Shown: piece by piece, positions 63,763 to 64,000 of the stretch
How positions within the stretch are numbered: the first letter of the stretch is position 1
Layout: each line of letters starts with the position of its first letter
Position numbers and translations under genes: made by a program
The notes under the pieces: generated by a model
Database searches by the model: none
Told to the model about the DNA's origin: nothing
The model's input: the letters and a program-made list of their open reading frames with translations, nothing else
Assembly (NCBI RefSeq): GCF_016858305.2
Contig: NZ_CP074436.1
Span: forward strand, 3,120,001-3,184,000
Reading direction: 5' to 3'
Length of the DNA: 64,000 nucleotides
Origin: Polaribacter sp. Q13
GTDB taxonomy: Bacteria; Bacteroidota; Bacteroidia; Flavobacteriales; Flavobacteriaceae

Positions 63763-64000
63763 GTTTTCGAAAAATACAATTATTGTTCTTCTAGTAGGAA
63801 CAATCTTTTTATCCTTTGCTTTTAAATCGAAATTTTTTGAGGTTGCAAAGCAAATTGAAATTTACAATACTTTATTTAAGGAGTTAAATATGTATTATGT
63901 AGATGAAATTAATCCTGCAGAATTAACAGAAAAAGCAATTAAAAATACGCTTAAAGATTTAGATCCTTATACAAATTTCTATAATGAGCAAGATGTAGAA
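63749..64000 (+). CDS. S41 family C-terminal processing peptidase (partial)
   Basis: The frame starts ATG at 63749 (or 63752), overlapping the rnpA end, and runs off the window after 84 codons. It has one N-terminal hydrophobic segment (about 10-27) and LKDLDPYTNFYNEQD, the lead-in to the PDZ domain of CtpA-like S41 peptidases. The rnpA-S41 pairing is usual in Flavobacteriaceae. Confidence 0.75.
   Translation, partial: MMRFKFSKNTIIVLLVGTIFLSFAFKSKFFEVAKQIEIYNTLFKELNMYYVDEINPAELTEKAIKNTLKDLDPYTNFYNEQDVE

Overview
The window looks like a marine member of the Flavobacteriaceae, close to Polaribacter or Tenacibaculum. The evidence is strongly A+T-rich DNA, Bacteroidota-type promoters (-7 box TAnnTTTG), T9SS C-terminal sorting tails and a PorZ-like protein, TonB receptors, DUF4837, GxxExxY and other flavobacterial families. 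It is ordinary chromosome: I see no tRNA, rRNA, prophage or CRISPR array.

Layout. 1-10.3 kb is housekeeping: end of a LysM protein, DUF4837 lipoprotein, trpS, plsC, a hemolysin-III/TrhA membrane protein, CYTH, porZ-recO, SdpI-like, tesB and a GNAT/FemAB-like gene. 10.6-16.8 kb is a MarR-MFP-RND-TolC efflux operon with a perfect palindromic operator. 16.9-19.1 kb holds a small membrane protein, a Crp/Fnr regulator with a Cys/CysCys cluster, a cytochrome c-DUF3365 lipoprotein and thioredoxin. 19.2-25.1 kb holds nadB-nadA, a TPMT-like methyltransferase and a TonB receptor with a CxxxM motif like copper receptors, plus a small Cys-rich partner. 25.2-31.0 kb holds an MBL-rhodanese protein, peroxiredoxin, OsmC and cytochrome bd oxidase (cydAB). 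31.0-39.5 kb is a TetR-controlled TolC-HlyD-ABC-ABC-permease-permease exporter interrupted by a GxxExxY gene bracketed by palindromic repeats. 39.6-45.3 kb holds an SLC12/APC-type transporter, a kelch-like T9SS cargo protein and a sulfide:quinone reductase-like flavoprotein. 45.4-47.4 kb is pncA and pncB. 47.6-54.2 kb is a second RND operon, with a Flavo-1-like RNA element inside and PII-like and DUF2892 genes at its end. 54.3-64 kb holds an outer-membrane receptor, a universal stress protein, a Cys-rich microprotein, a pyrophosphate-type PEP carboxykinase, a glutaryl-CoA dehydrogenase-like gene, rnpA and the start of an S41 peptidase.

The main discovery candidate is a local regulon. Seven promoters carry a GTAAC-N4-GTTAC-like palindrome (three perfect, four with one mismatch) followed after exactly 22 nt by a TAnnTTTG/A box. 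They precede cytochrome c-DUF3365/thioredoxin, MBL-rhodanese, peroxiredoxin, OsmC(-cydAB), the kelch-T9SS protein, the SQR-like flavoprotein and the second RND operon. The obvious candidate regulator is the Crp/Fnr protein at 17.1 kb. The gene set points to a response to reactive sulfur or redox stress. Other items of interest are the PPi-PEPCK, the GxxExxY/palindrome unit, the copper-type TonB receptor and the Flavo-1-like RNA.
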